Part shown: positions 1 to 6,148 of the stretch, piece after piece | Layout of the letters: each line of letters opens with the position of its first letter | Numbering within the stretch: position 1 is the stretch's first letter | From: Gallionella sp. | Lineage (GTDB): Bacteria > Pseudomonadota > Gammaproteobacteria > Burkholderiales > Gallionellaceae | Length of the DNA stretch: 6,148 bases | NCBI GenBank assembly: GCA_029850565.1 | Contig: JARCRR010000040.1 | Coordinates: forward strand, 1 to 6,148 | Direction: 5' to 3' | Position numbers and translations under genes: made by a program | Notes under the pieces: generated by a model | What the model saw: only the letters and a program-made list of their open reading frames with translations | Databases searched by the model: none | What the model was told of the DNA's origin: nothing

Positions 1-398
1 CCCTTGCCCGCCCTGTCCGCAACATGCGGTAAGCGCAAGGCAGAACTGACCAGCGAGCGCAATTGATCCAAGGCCACCGGCTTGGAAAGATAATCGAATG
101 CACCCGCCTTGAGTGCGGCGACCGCATTCTCGAGGTTGCCATGTGCAGTGATCACGGCCACCGGTAGGTCGAGGTCGTATTCGCTGATATGGCGCACCAC
201 TTCAAGCCCATCCCCATCCGCCATGCGCATATCGGTCAAACACAGGTCGAATCTGGTCGAACCCAGCCGTTGCAAAGCTTGCCGGACCCCATTGGCGCAT
301 TCCACCTCCAAGCCCATGCGTGTCAAAGCCAATTCCAGCAATTCCAAGATGTCTGGTTCATCATCCACGATCAGTACGCGCGGAATATTTGTACCCAC
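1..398 (-). CDS. pilR: PilR, type IV pilus sigma-54 response regulator (N-terminal receiver only; cut by window edge)
   Basis: The 132 visible residues form one complete CheY-like receiver domain. The acidic pair D12-D13 lies in VLIVDDEPD, the phosphoacceptor is D56 in CLTDMRMADGDG, the switch threonine is T84 in VITAHG, and the conserved lysine is K106 in DYLSKP. This pattern, with LKAGAFDY before the lysine, is typical of NtrC-family regulators. The AAA+ sigma-54 domain and Fis-type helix-turn-helix expected in PilR would lie beyond base 1 and are not seen. PilR is phosphorylated by PilS and activates the pilin gene pilA at a sigma-54 promoter. I chose GTG at 398, one base after the pilS stop, because AAAGGGG lies 8 nt upstream and the protein then begins a few residues before the receiver. 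ATG codons at 416 and 419, inside pilS, are in frame but lack a Shine-Dalgarno. The assignment to PilR rather than another NtrC-type regulator rests on the adjoining pilS. Confidence 0.9.
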   Translation of the reverse strand, partial: MGTNIPRVLIVDDEPDILELLELALTRMGLEVECANGVRQALQRLGSTRFDLCLTDMRMADGDGLEVVRHISEYDLDLPVAVITAHGNLENAVAALKAGAFDYLSKPVALDQLRSLVSSALRLPHVADRAGK

Positions 399-399
399 T

Positions 400-2043
400 T
401 CACCCACCCCTTTCATCATTCATCTGAGTCCCGAACAAGATGCGGAAACAAGCTCCACCTTGCTCGGCAGGAAGATACTCGATGCGAGCGCCATTCGCTT
501 CGCATAACTCGCGTGCGATATACAGCCCAAGCCCAGTCCCTCCGGTGTCCGTGGTGTTGAATGGCTCGAACAGTTTTTGCACCGCCTCGGGTGACACCCC
601 CTTGCCGTCATCCGCGATATCCAGCATCACCCGACCATCATCGCCACCCGCCACCCGGACGCTGACACTTCCTTCCCCTTTTTGACTATAGCGCAAAGCA
701 TTGCGGCATAGGTTCCACAAGATTTGTTCGAAATGTCCGCGATCAAAATACACTTGAAAACTAGCTGGCACTTCCAGCCGGAAAATATCGCGCGATACGT
801 TCTCGACCTGGCACAGGTTCTCAATGAAACCGGGCAAACGCACCGCCAGGTCCAATCGTTCGGCTTGCACACGATCTCGCCGATTGACCTGCATCACATC
901 CTGCACGATACGATTGAGCCGCGAAGTGTTATCCAGAATGATCTGGAGCAGACGTTCTTTCGCCGGATCTTGGCTGCTCTCTTTCAGCAACTCGGTGGCA
1001 TAACTGATAGACGACAATGGATTGCGTACTTCATGCGCGATGTTCGCCGTGAGCCTTCCCAACGCGGCAAGCTTGACCTGTTGCGCTTGCTCCTGTGCGC
1101 GTTGAATATCTTCCAACACGACCACCGCCCCCCAGAATCCCTCCCGCTCGACCGGCAAGAATCTCACCCGCGCCAACTGATTGCTGACGGGCAGACGCAG
1201 CACCTCATGTCCCAACGCTTTGTTTTGACGCCACGCCGCGAACAGCGCCTCCAACAAAGGAGAACAATCCGCCAACTTGACACGATCGTTCGAGGAAAAT
1301 GTATAGCCGAGCATGCGCTCCGCACCAGGATTGGATTGGCGCACCGTACCACGCTCATCCACCACCAACACCCCGTCTGGCATGTCCTGGATCATCAAAC
1401 GGTTCGCTTCAGCCATGTTCGATAGATCGACGCCGCGCAGGAAAGCCAGCTTCTCACTGGCGACCGCGTATTTGGATAGGGTGTGTGCCAACCAAGCCAC
1501 CGCAAAATAAGAAGTGCTGAGGATGCCGGCCTGCAGGAATTGCGCCGCCGAAGCCCCGCTGGTCAGCACGGAATAGCTGTGCTCAAGCAGTATGGCGATG
1601 CTGGCTAGCGCGGCGAACAACAGAGTGATGCGACCACCGCGAACGATCATTCCCCCCAGAGCCAACGACACCAACAACAGCATGCCCAAGTTGCTCTGTA
1701 TGCCACCGCCAAAATAGGCGAGTGTCGTGATCGCAGCGATGTCGGCCCCGATCTGGAAAGCCAATTGCAAGGTCGGTCGCGGCTTGCGTAAAACGGCGGC
1801 CAGCGCCGAAACGAGCACCATCAGGGTATAGAACACCGAGACCCAGAAGAACCATCTCAGATTATGGACATTCAGCGTGAATATCTCGCCGAATACCGAC
1901 GGCACCAGCATCAGCACACCGCCCAAGACCAAACGATACAGATTGAAAAAGCTGATGGAACGCCAGAGACTCTCTTGAGATGGCGGCACTGCCGCCTGCA
2001 AATCAGGGGCTGTCAGATCGGAGGGGGATGGACTATCCCGCAT
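400..2043 (-). CDS. pilS: PilS, membrane sensor histidine kinase for type IV pilus expression
   Basis: The protein has 547 residues, a usual PilS length. Six hydrophobic segments at about 30-52, 62-84, 92-111, 117-135, 138-157 and 168-188 form the N-terminal membrane domain. A PAS-like region follows at about 210-315 (DMPDGVLVVDERG, then NPGAERMLGY). The kinase core shows the H-box with H337 (NIAHEVRNPLSS), N-box N444/N448 (LWNLCRNALRYS), G1 box DIADDGKG (475-482), F-box LFEPF (491-495) and G2 box GGTGLGLYIA (501-510), so all catalytic motifs are intact. The family monitors pilin in the inner membrane and phosphorylates PilR. The ATG at 2043 lies 5 nt past the stop of the small upstream gene and has no clear Shine-Dalgarno, suggesting translational coupling. 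GTG at codon 19 is a weaker alternative start. pilR begins one base after its stop, giving a pilS-pilR operon. Confidence 0.93.
   Translation of the reverse strand: MRDSPSPSDLTAPDLQAAVPPSQESLWRSISFFNLYRLVLGGVLMLVPSVFGEIFTLNVHNLRWFFWVSVFYTLMVLVSALAAVLRKPRPTLQLAFQIGADIAAITTLAYFGGGIQSNLGMLLLVSLALGGMIVRGGRITLLFAALASIAILLEHSYSVLTSGASAAQFLQAGILSTSYFAVAWLAHTLSKYAVASEKLAFLRGVDLSNMAEANRLMIQDMPDGVLVVDERGTVRQSNPGAERMLGYTFSSNDRVKLADCSPLLEALFAAWRQNKALGHEVLRLPVSNQLARVRFLPVEREGFWGAVVVLEDIQRAQEQAQQVKLAALGRLTANIAHEVRNPLSSISYATELLKESSQDPAKERLLQIILDNTSRLNRIVQDVMQVNRRDRVQAERLDLAVRLPGFIENLCQVENVSRDIFRLEVPASFQVYFDRGHFEQILWNLCRNALRYSQKGEGSVSVRVAGGDDGRVMLDIADDGKGVSPEAVQKLFEPFNTTDTGGTGLGLYIARELCEANGARIEYLPAEQGGACFRILFGTQMNDERGG
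407..413 (-). promoter_or_regulatory. Shine-Dalgarno for pilR GTG start
   Basis: The minus strand reads AAAGGGG here, inside the last codons of pilS, 8 nt before the GTG at 398. The in-frame ATGs at 416 and 419 have no comparable purine tract, so this site decides the start. Its position within pilS means pilR translation is probably coupled to termination of pilS. Confidence 0.55.
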
Positions 2044-2048
2044 GGGGT

Positions 2049-2270
2049 TTATCTGGATTCGTACTCGCGACGATGGGCTTCACTACAGAACAGGTTACCG
2101 CTGGACTGGATCGCCTCGCTCTTCGGGAGATGTACCCCGCACTGAGCACAACGCACCATATCCTCGCTTGATGTTGCAGGCGCATCTTGCTTGGGGGATT
2201 GTTTGCGATAAGTCTTGAGCAACCAATAGACGGCCACGATGACCGCGAACAAAAAGAGCAAACGACTCAT
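2049..2270 (-). CDS. PP0621-like small membrane-anchored zinc-ribbon protein
   Basis: This 73-residue protein has one N-terminal hydrophobic helix (about residues 2-18), then a basic/polar linker (KTYRKQSPKQ). A C-terminal cluster has C41-x2-C44 and, after 17 residues, C62-x3-H66 (CAQCGVHLP ... LFCSEAHRREY), a likely CCCH zinc site resembling TRASH/zinc-ribbon modules. Orientation by the positive-inside rule puts the zinc domain in the cytoplasm. The layout matches what I know as the PP0621 family, commonly found beside pilS; no function is established as far as I know. The ATG at 2270 is well supported by GGGAG at 2278-2282, 7 nt upstream. The stop is 5 nt before the pilS ATG, so the two are almost certainly co-translated. 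The close linkage suggests, as inference only, a role connected to PilS or to type IV pili. Confidence 0.85.
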   Translation of the reverse strand: MSRLLFLFAVIVAVYWLLKTYRKQSPKQDAPATSSEDMVRCAQCGVHLPKSEAIQSSGNLFCSEAHRREYESR

Positions 2271-2291
2271 GCGTATTCTCCCAAGAAGGAT

Positions 2292-2368
<77 letters not shown>

Positions 2369-2379
2369 AACTGATGAAC

Positions 2380-3342
2380 TTAAAATTGCCGCGTGGCCGC
2401 AAAGTGGGCCAATTCTAGCAAACACTGCTTGTGTTTTGAATCGGCGAAGCCTGCGATACAGGCACGCGCTGCTTCCGCTTCCTGCATGGCTTGTTGACGC
2501 GTGAAATCAAGCGCGCCGGTATCGCGGATGATGGTCAACACATCGCCGAATCTGCTTACATCACCCTGCTCGATGGCATGGCGTACGACATCCGCTTGTT
2601 GTTTGCTGCCGTGTTGCATGGCATAGATCAGCGGCAATGTCGGCTTACCTTCCGCCAAATCATCGCCCAGATGTTTACCCGTCTGCGCCTCATCTGCGGA
2701 GTAATCCAACACGTCGTCGATCAACTGGAACGCTGTACCCAGATGCATACCATATTTCGAAGCAGCATCTTCATCTGCCACCGATGCCTTGCCGAGGATG
2801 GCACCCAGACGCATCGCCGCCTCGAACAATTTGGCGGTCTTACAATGGATGACGCGCATGTAGTTTGCGACGTCCACATCGGCGTCGTGGCAGTTGAGCA
2901 GCTGCAACACCTCACCCTCGGCGATGACATTGGTGGCATCGGCAAGCGTCTGCATCACGCGCATCTCACCCACATCCACCATCATCTGGAACGCGCGCGA
3001 ATAAAGGAAATCGCCCACCAACACGCTGGCCGCATTGCCGAACAGCGCATTCGCCGTCTCGCGCCCGCGCCGCAGCTCGGACTCATCCACCACATCATCA
3101 TGCAGCAAGGTCGCGGTGTGGATGAACTCCACCACAGCAGCCAAATCGTGCTGATATTTACCGTTGTAGCCGAACGCTTGCGCGGAGAGCAGCACCAATG
3201 CAGGGCGCAGTCTCTTGCCACCGCTGTTGATGATGTATTCGCCGACCTGGTTGACCAAAGCCACTTCGGAGTGCAGACGGGTGCGTATCACCGCATCCAC
3301 CGCCTCCATGTCCGATGCGATCAACTGTTTGAGTTTGTCCAA
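2380..3342 (-). CDS. ispB: Octaprenyl diphosphate synthase (trans-polyprenyl synthase, quinone side chain)
   Basis: This enzyme condenses isopentenyl diphosphate units onto an allylic diphosphate to make the long isoprenoid tail of ubiquinone or menaquinone; it acts in the cytosol. The 320 residues match E. coli IspB (323) in length and closely in sequence as I recall it. Visible motifs are GGKRLRP (41-47), the first aspartate-rich motif DDVVD (82-86) followed by the RRGR arginines, CKTA (167-170), the second aspartate-rich motif DDVLD (209-213), and GDDLAEGKPTLPL with K233. All catalytic aspartates are present. The start codon is TTG at 3342, supported by AGGGA 5 nt upstream and by an in-frame TAG stop further upstream with no ATG between. 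The first ATG (codon 12) would remove part of the N-terminal helix. The exact chain length cannot be read from sequence; octaprenyl is the family default. Confidence 0.95.
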   Translation of the reverse strand: MDKLKQLIASDMEAVDAVIRTRLHSEVALVNQVGEYIINSGGKRLRPALVLLSAQAFGYNGKYQHDLAAVVEFIHTATLLHDDVVDESELRRGRETANALFGNAASVLVGDFLYSRAFQMMVDVGEMRVMQTLADATNVIAEGEVLQLLNCHDADVDVANYMRVIHCKTAKLFEAAMRLGAILGKASVADEDAASKYGMHLGTAFQLIDDVLDYSADEAQTGKHLGDDLAEGKPTLPLIYAMQHGSKQQADVVRHAIEQGDVSRFGDVLTIIRDTGALDFTRQQAMQEAEAARACIAGFADSKHKQCLLELAHFAATRQF

Positions 3343-3347
3343 GGAAA

Positions 3348-3352
3348 TCCCT
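3348..3352 (-). promoter_or_regulatory. Shine-Dalgarno for ispB TTG start
   Basis: AGGGA on the minus strand lies 5 nt before TTG at 3342. With no in-frame ATG or GTG between the upstream TAG and this TTG, the site fixes the rare start codon. Confidence 0.6.
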
Positions 3353-3395
3353 ATTCTGAGTCGTGACTGCTATTCGGCGCGTGGTCGCGCTCTAC

Positions 3396-3420
3396 TTGTG
3401 CGGGCGACATTGTCGCACAA
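3396..3420. repeat. 25-nt inverted repeat in the MFS-ispB intergenic gap
   Basis: TTGTGCG (3396-3402) and CGCACAA (3414-3420) are perfect 7-nt inverted arms around an 11-nt centre. A second, offset palindrome GCGACA-T-TGTCGC occupies the centre and the right arm, so two mutually exclusive foldings exist. It begins 23 nt downstream of the MFS stop and lies about 54 nt upstream of the ispB TTG. No T-tract follows on the minus strand, so it is not a classic intrinsic terminator. It could be an operator, a weak transcript-end hairpin or chance. The remainder of the gap (3343-3442) holds no convincing -35/-10 pair that I can defend. Confidence 0.5.
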
Positions 3421-3442
3421 AGCCCCGCAACTGATAACCGCC

Positions 3443-4717
3443 TCACACCTCCGCCGCTTTCCCCTGCTCACGTCGGCGCAGATACAAGCCGACACCCACG
3501 CCGACCGCGCTCAGCAACATGACGTAATGCGCAGGGGCCAGCTTATCCAGCGGCAATAACAGGCTGACCATCACCGGTGTCAATCCGCCGAACACGGCGT
3601 AGGCCACGTTGTAAGAGAACGACAAGCCGGAGAAGCGTACCCTTGGAGGGAAGGACATCACGGCCGCGCTTGGCACCACCCCGATCACGCCGACGAAGAA
3701 TCCGCACAGGGCATACAGCGCATCAATGTTCTCCTGAGCGACTCCCATCTGCTGATAGAACAGCCATGAGGTCGCACCCAAGCCGACACAGCCTATCGCC
3801 AGCACACGCCCAGCACCGAAACGATCCGCCAATGCGCCGAACACGACACAACCGAGACTTAGGAAAAGCGTGGCGATACTGTTTGCTTGCAAGGCTGTTG
3901 CAGCAGGGATGGCGAACAGCTTCTGCACCAAGGTAGGCGTCATCAGGATCATCACCACCACAGCAGCGGAGAGCAGCCACGTCATCAACATCGTGAGCAC
4001 GATGGAAGGGCGATGTTCACGCACCACCGTCTTCAACGGCAACTCATCGGCCAGTTGTTGCCGCGCCTGCATCTCTTTGAATACGGGTGTCTCATGCAGA
4101 TACTGGCGCAACCACACCGATACCAAGCCGAACACCCCGCCGATGATGAACGGCACGCGCCATCCCTCGGCCAGCAATTCGGCAGGTACATAACTACGAT
4201 TCACCGCCATCGCCACCAACGACCCCAATAAGATGCCGCCCGTCAGCCCTGCCGTGAGTGTGCCGCAGGCGAAACCGACATGACGTTGCGGCACATGCTC
4301 GGCCACGAACACCCACGCGCCCGGCACTTCGCCGCCGATGGCCGCGCCCTGCATCACGCGCAATGCCAGCAACAACAAAGGTGCCCAGATGCCGATGACC
4401 GCATAGGTCGGCAACAAACCGATGAGCAAGGTCGGCACCGCCATCAGCAGGATGCTCAGCATGAACATGCGCTTGCGTCCGAACAGATCGCCGAAGTGCG
4501 CCATGATGATGCCGCCCAAGGGGCGCGCCAGATAACCTGCCGCGAAGATGCCGTAGGTCTGCACCTGACGCAACCAATCCGGCATATCGGGCGGAAAAAA
4601 CAGTTGCGAGATGGCCGCCGCGAAGAAGATGAAGATGATGAAATCGTAGAATTCCAGCGCCCCGCCCAAGGCGGCAAGTGACAGCGTTCGATAGTCGTTT
4701 TTGTTCAAACTAGACAC
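3443..4717 (-). CDS. MFS transporter, metabolite:H+ symporter (ProP/KgtP/ShiA)-like
   Basis: This is a 424-residue inner-membrane protein with about twelve hydrophobic segments, a normal length for the branch. The first helix carries GALEFYDFIIF (19-29), the counterpart of the WYDF signature of metabolite:H+ symporters. ARPLGG (64-69) precedes the loop-2/3 signature GDLFGRKR (76-83). RVMQGAAIGGEVPGA (120-134) is the helix-4 motif, and the C-terminal half repeats the loop signature as GALADRFGAGR (294-304). A polar central loop (about 205-236) separates the halves. Family members import small acids, osmolytes or shikimate-like compounds with protons; the substrate here cannot be deduced. The start is GTG at 4717, with AGAAAGG 6 nt upstream, overlapping the preceding membrane-protein gene by 8 nt. 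Co-transcription with the upstream membrane and sialidase-like genes is likely, which hints at uptake of a sugar-derived acid, but this is only inference. Confidence 0.88.
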   Translation of the reverse strand: MSSLNKNDYRTLSLAALGGALEFYDFIIFIFFAAAISQLFFPPDMPDWLRQVQTYGIFAAGYLARPLGGIIMAHFGDLFGRKRMFMLSILLMAVPTLLIGLLPTYAVIGIWAPLLLLALRVMQGAAIGGEVPGAWVFVAEHVPQRHVGFACGTLTAGLTGGILLGSLVAMAVNRSYVPAELLAEGWRVPFIIGGVFGLVSVWLRQYLHETPVFKEMQARQQLADELPLKTVVREHRPSIVLTMLMTWLLSAAVVVMILMTPTLVQKLFAIPAATALQANSIATLFLSLGCVVFGALADRFGAGRVLAIGCVGLGATSWLFYQQMGVAQENIDALYALCGFFVGVIGVVPSAAVMSFPPRVRFSGLSFSYNVAYAVFGGLTPVMVSLLLPLDKLAPAHYVMLLSAVGVGVGLYLRRREQGKAAEV

Positions 4718-5324
4718 GTTCAGCCTTTCTTGCTCTCACAATCACCTTGATCGTCTGCACGAGGGCGTAGATCGCCAGCGGCACATCGATCAAGTAATCC
4801 CACATATTGGTCGACTCGTACCAGCCCATGCTCCATGCCAAGACGGCCAAGGAACACACCGAAGGCAGCAGATATAGCCCGCGCCGCATAGCCCACAAGG
4901 ACAACAGCGCCAACATTACGATGAAGGCGACGCTACTGAAGCCAGAACGATAGGGATCGAGCATGCCGATACCTAGTGCGAACGGATACAGCAGCAAAGC
5001 CAATATGCTGATGAATGCGAACAGGGCAAAACGCTCGCGCATATTCCACCATATGACACCATCGTCGCCCGCCAATTGCCGCATCCGCGCAACCAGTGCG
5101 ACCACAAGTAGCAACACGCTGGTCGTACTCAGATCACCTGCCAGACCGCGCAAAAAGCCCGCCAGCGACAAACCAAAGACGGGCAACAGCACTGCGCCAT
5201 AGACCACCAGCACGAACAACAGCCGCTTAGGCTGGCTGAGGCGTACGGCAACAGGTAAATGCAAAGCCAGCAACAGCCACACCAGCGCGATGCCGGACAG
5301 TCCCGTCCAATCGGTGAAGGTCAT
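4710..5324 (-). CDS. Unrecognised multi-pass membrane protein between sialidase-like and MFS genes
   Basis: I do not recognise this family. With the ATG at 5324 it has 204 residues and six or seven hydrophobic segments, near 7-28, 35-57, 66-80, 98-118, 130-146, 149-167 and 176-196. The connecting loops are short, and the C-terminus is strongly basic (VRARKAERV). Landmarks that may be conserved are WWNMRERFALF (92-102), MLDPYRSGF (121-129) and MGWYESTNMWDYLIDVP (166-182). There is no recognisable catalytic motif. An in-frame ATG at 5402 would add 26 residues inside the upstream gene, but the ATG at 5324 sits 6 nt behind a perfect AAGGAGG and overlaps the upstream stop as ATGA, so it is preferred. 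Its stop overlaps the MFS start by 8 nt. Such strong coupling suggests it works with the sialidase-like protein or the transporter, perhaps as a membrane partner. Confidence 0.8.
   Translation of the reverse strand: MTFTDWTGLSGIALVWLLLALHLPVAVRLSQPKRLLFVLVVYGAVLLPVFGLSLAGFLRGLAGDLSTTSVLLLVVALVARMRQLAGDDGVIWWNMRERFALFAFISILALLLYPFALGIGMLDPYRSGFSSVAFIVMLALLSLWAMRRGLYLLPSVCSLAVLAWSMGWYESTNMWDYLIDVPLAIYALVQTIKVIVRARKAERV
4724..4730 (-). promoter_or_regulatory. Shine-Dalgarno for the MFS GTG start
   Basis: AGAAAGG lies 6 nt before GTG at 4717, inside the last codons of the membrane-protein gene. It supports the GTG start and the 8-nt gene overlap. Confidence 0.55.
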
Positions 5325-6148
5325 TGCACCCCTCCTTGTTGCAAACGTTGCTGCAACCAAACGTGGTCGAACACCACATGCTTGATGAAGGTGCGATTCC
5401 ACGTGTATGCCACATGGATGTCGCCGTTATGTGTCTGAATCATGTAAGGGTAAGAGAACTCGAAGTGACATCCACCGCCGCCGCGCACCCAGCGCTTGGC
5501 CGACTCCACATAGCCTGCAAGTTGTTGCGCGCCTTCACTCTCGAATTTTGCATCACTGCTGCGCGCCAGACCCTCGACCAGGCCGGAGCAAGCTTGCTCA
5601 TCCAACGTCGCACCGCGCAGGCGGCTCATTTCTTCCAGTCGGCGCAACTCTTTCCACGTCACGCCGCCGTCTGCCGACGCCTGCAGACTCAATGTATCGC
5701 GGCCCTGCTCCTGATCGTTGAATACGGCCAACCATTTACCGTCCGGCAATACCAGTGCCGACAAAGCCGCGTTCGAGTTCTTCATAGAAGATCGGGCGGG
5801 CTTACCCCAACGCCTGCCGCCATCTTCGCTGCTTATGCTCATCGCACGCGGCGCCTCGTCCTTACCCGCATAGCGCGTCAACACCACTGCTTCTTTTTCA
5901 TTGCGAATCAGCATCACCGGTTGCAGCGTACCTTGCCCGCCCGCCGCCAAACGCTGCTTGTCGATGACCTTCCCCGCTTTATCGAGGCGCAGGATCTCGG
6001 CATACTTGCTCACGAACTCGTGATAGACCGGCAAGCCCATAGTGCCGTCTGCATAAAGGAATGGCGGCGCTTTCACCAGCGTGCTGATATTCATGAAGGG
6101 CGAAGTGACGAGACGACGCGGGGCACTCCAACTCGCACCCTCGTCGTT
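5321..6148 (-). CDS. Sialidase-like BNR/Asp-box protein (5' end beyond window)
   Basis: The frame stays open from the stop at 5321 to the window edge, giving 275 residues of a longer protein. The ATG at 6094 is internal, because the 18 codons before it encode an Asp-box (NDEGASW). Two more follow, SEDGGRRW at about residues 107-114 and SADGGVTW at 158-165, counted from the edge; this S-x-D-x-G-x-x-W repeat marks six-bladed propellers of the sialidase (BNR_2) type. The C-terminus has SYPYMIQTHNGDIHVAYTW and NRTFIKHVVF, resembling the last blade of bacterial sialidase-like proteins of planctomycete and proteobacterial type. The N-terminal half, where a signal peptide and part of the arginine triad would be, is not visible, so catalytic competence and location cannot be judged. 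A helical, charged stretch (about 170-230) separates the third Asp-box from the last blade. It heads the operon with the membrane and MFS genes. The true substrate may not be sialic acid. Confidence 0.82.
   Translation of the reverse strand, partial: NDEGASWSAPRRLVTSPFMNISTLVKAPPFLYADGTMGLPVYHEFVSKYAEILRLDKAGKVIDKQRLAAGGQGTLQPVMLIRNEKEAVVLTRYAGKDEAPRAMSISSEDGGRRWGKPARSSMKNSNAALSALVLPDGKWLAVFNDQEQGRDTLSLQASADGGVTWKELRRLEEMSRLRGATLDEQACSGLVEGLARSSDAKFESEGAQQLAGYVESAKRWVRGGGGCHFEFSYPYMIQTHNGDIHVAYTWNRTFIKHVVFDHVWLQQRLQQGGVQ
5331..5337 (-). promoter_or_regulatory. Strong Shine-Dalgarno for the 204-residue membrane protein
   Basis: AAGGAGG on the minus strand, embedded in the last codons of the sialidase-like gene, lies 6 nt before ATG at 5324. 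It is the best ribosome-binding site in the window. It decides the start of the membrane protein over the in-frame ATG at 5402. Confidence 0.8.

Noticed and set aside
724..1425. 233-residue plus-strand ORF opposite pilS
   Set aside because: It is codon-aligned antisense to an intact histidine kinase whose catalytic motifs are all present, and it has no recognisable domain or good ribosome-binding site.
2491..3366. 291-residue plus-strand ORF opposite ispB
   Set aside because: It is exactly codon-aligned antisense to ispB, rich in His, Gln and Arg, and resembles no family. The open frame follows from low use of TTA, CTA and TCA codons in the real gene.
3396..3420. Intrinsic terminator after the MFS gene
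   Set aside because: The stem is only 7 bp with an 11-nt loop, and no T-tract follows on the transcribed strand.
4280..4681. Plus-strand ORF opposite the MFS gene, rich in His, Gln and Asp
   Set aside because: It is codon-aligned antisense to membrane segments of the transporter; its composition is that of a shadow frame.
5325..5402. Longer N-terminus of the 204-residue membrane protein, starting at ATG 5402
   Set aside because: It lies wholly within the sialidase-like gene, lacks the strong Shine-Dalgarno, and adds a polar, Arg-rich stretch unlike a membrane-protein N-terminus.
6092..6094. ATG as the start of the sialidase-like gene
   Set aside because: The frame is open to the window edge and the upstream codons encode an Asp-box, so this methionine is internal.

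Overview
The window looks like chromosomal DNA of a moderately GC-rich proteobacterium. A betaproteobacterium of the Nitrosomonadales/Gallionellaceae type is my best guess. This rests on the overall protein character and on the run ispB, tRNA-Pro, small zinc-ribbon protein, pilS, pilR, and is a judgement from memory, not a database result. Every gene I can support reads on the minus strand, so transcription runs from high to low coordinates. The long plus-strand ORFs are codon-aligned antisense shadows. Both ends of the window cut through a gene.

In transcription order, the right third (6148 down to 3443) is a tightly packed three-gene set. It starts with a 5'-truncated sialidase-like protein carrying three Asp-boxes (BNR repeats). 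A 204-residue unrecognised multi-pass membrane protein follows, joined by an ATGA stop/start overlap behind a very strong Shine-Dalgarno. Last is an MFS transporter resembling the metabolite:H+ symporter branch, overlapping by 8 nt. The spacing implies one translationally coupled operon. A glycan-processing and uptake function is possible but unproven.

A 97-nt non-coding gap (3343-3442 region) holds a 25-nt inverted repeat. After it come ispB (octaprenyl diphosphate synthase, quinone side chain; TTG start), then 11 nt later a complete tRNA-Pro(CGG) with encoded CCA. Next are a 73-residue membrane-anchored zinc-ribbon protein (PP0621-like), pilS (six-TM PAS histidine kinase) and pilR (sigma-54 response regulator, only the receiver domain in view). 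pilS/pilR form the two-component system that controls type IV pilin expression. The tRNA sits inside this compact row, so its processing would separate the ispB message from the pilS/pilR message.

Most of the window is recognisable, conserved content. I see no CRISPR array, phage, transposon, toxin-antitoxin or defence system. The least explained parts are the sialidase-like/membrane-protein/MFS module and the zinc-ribbon protein coupled to pilS.
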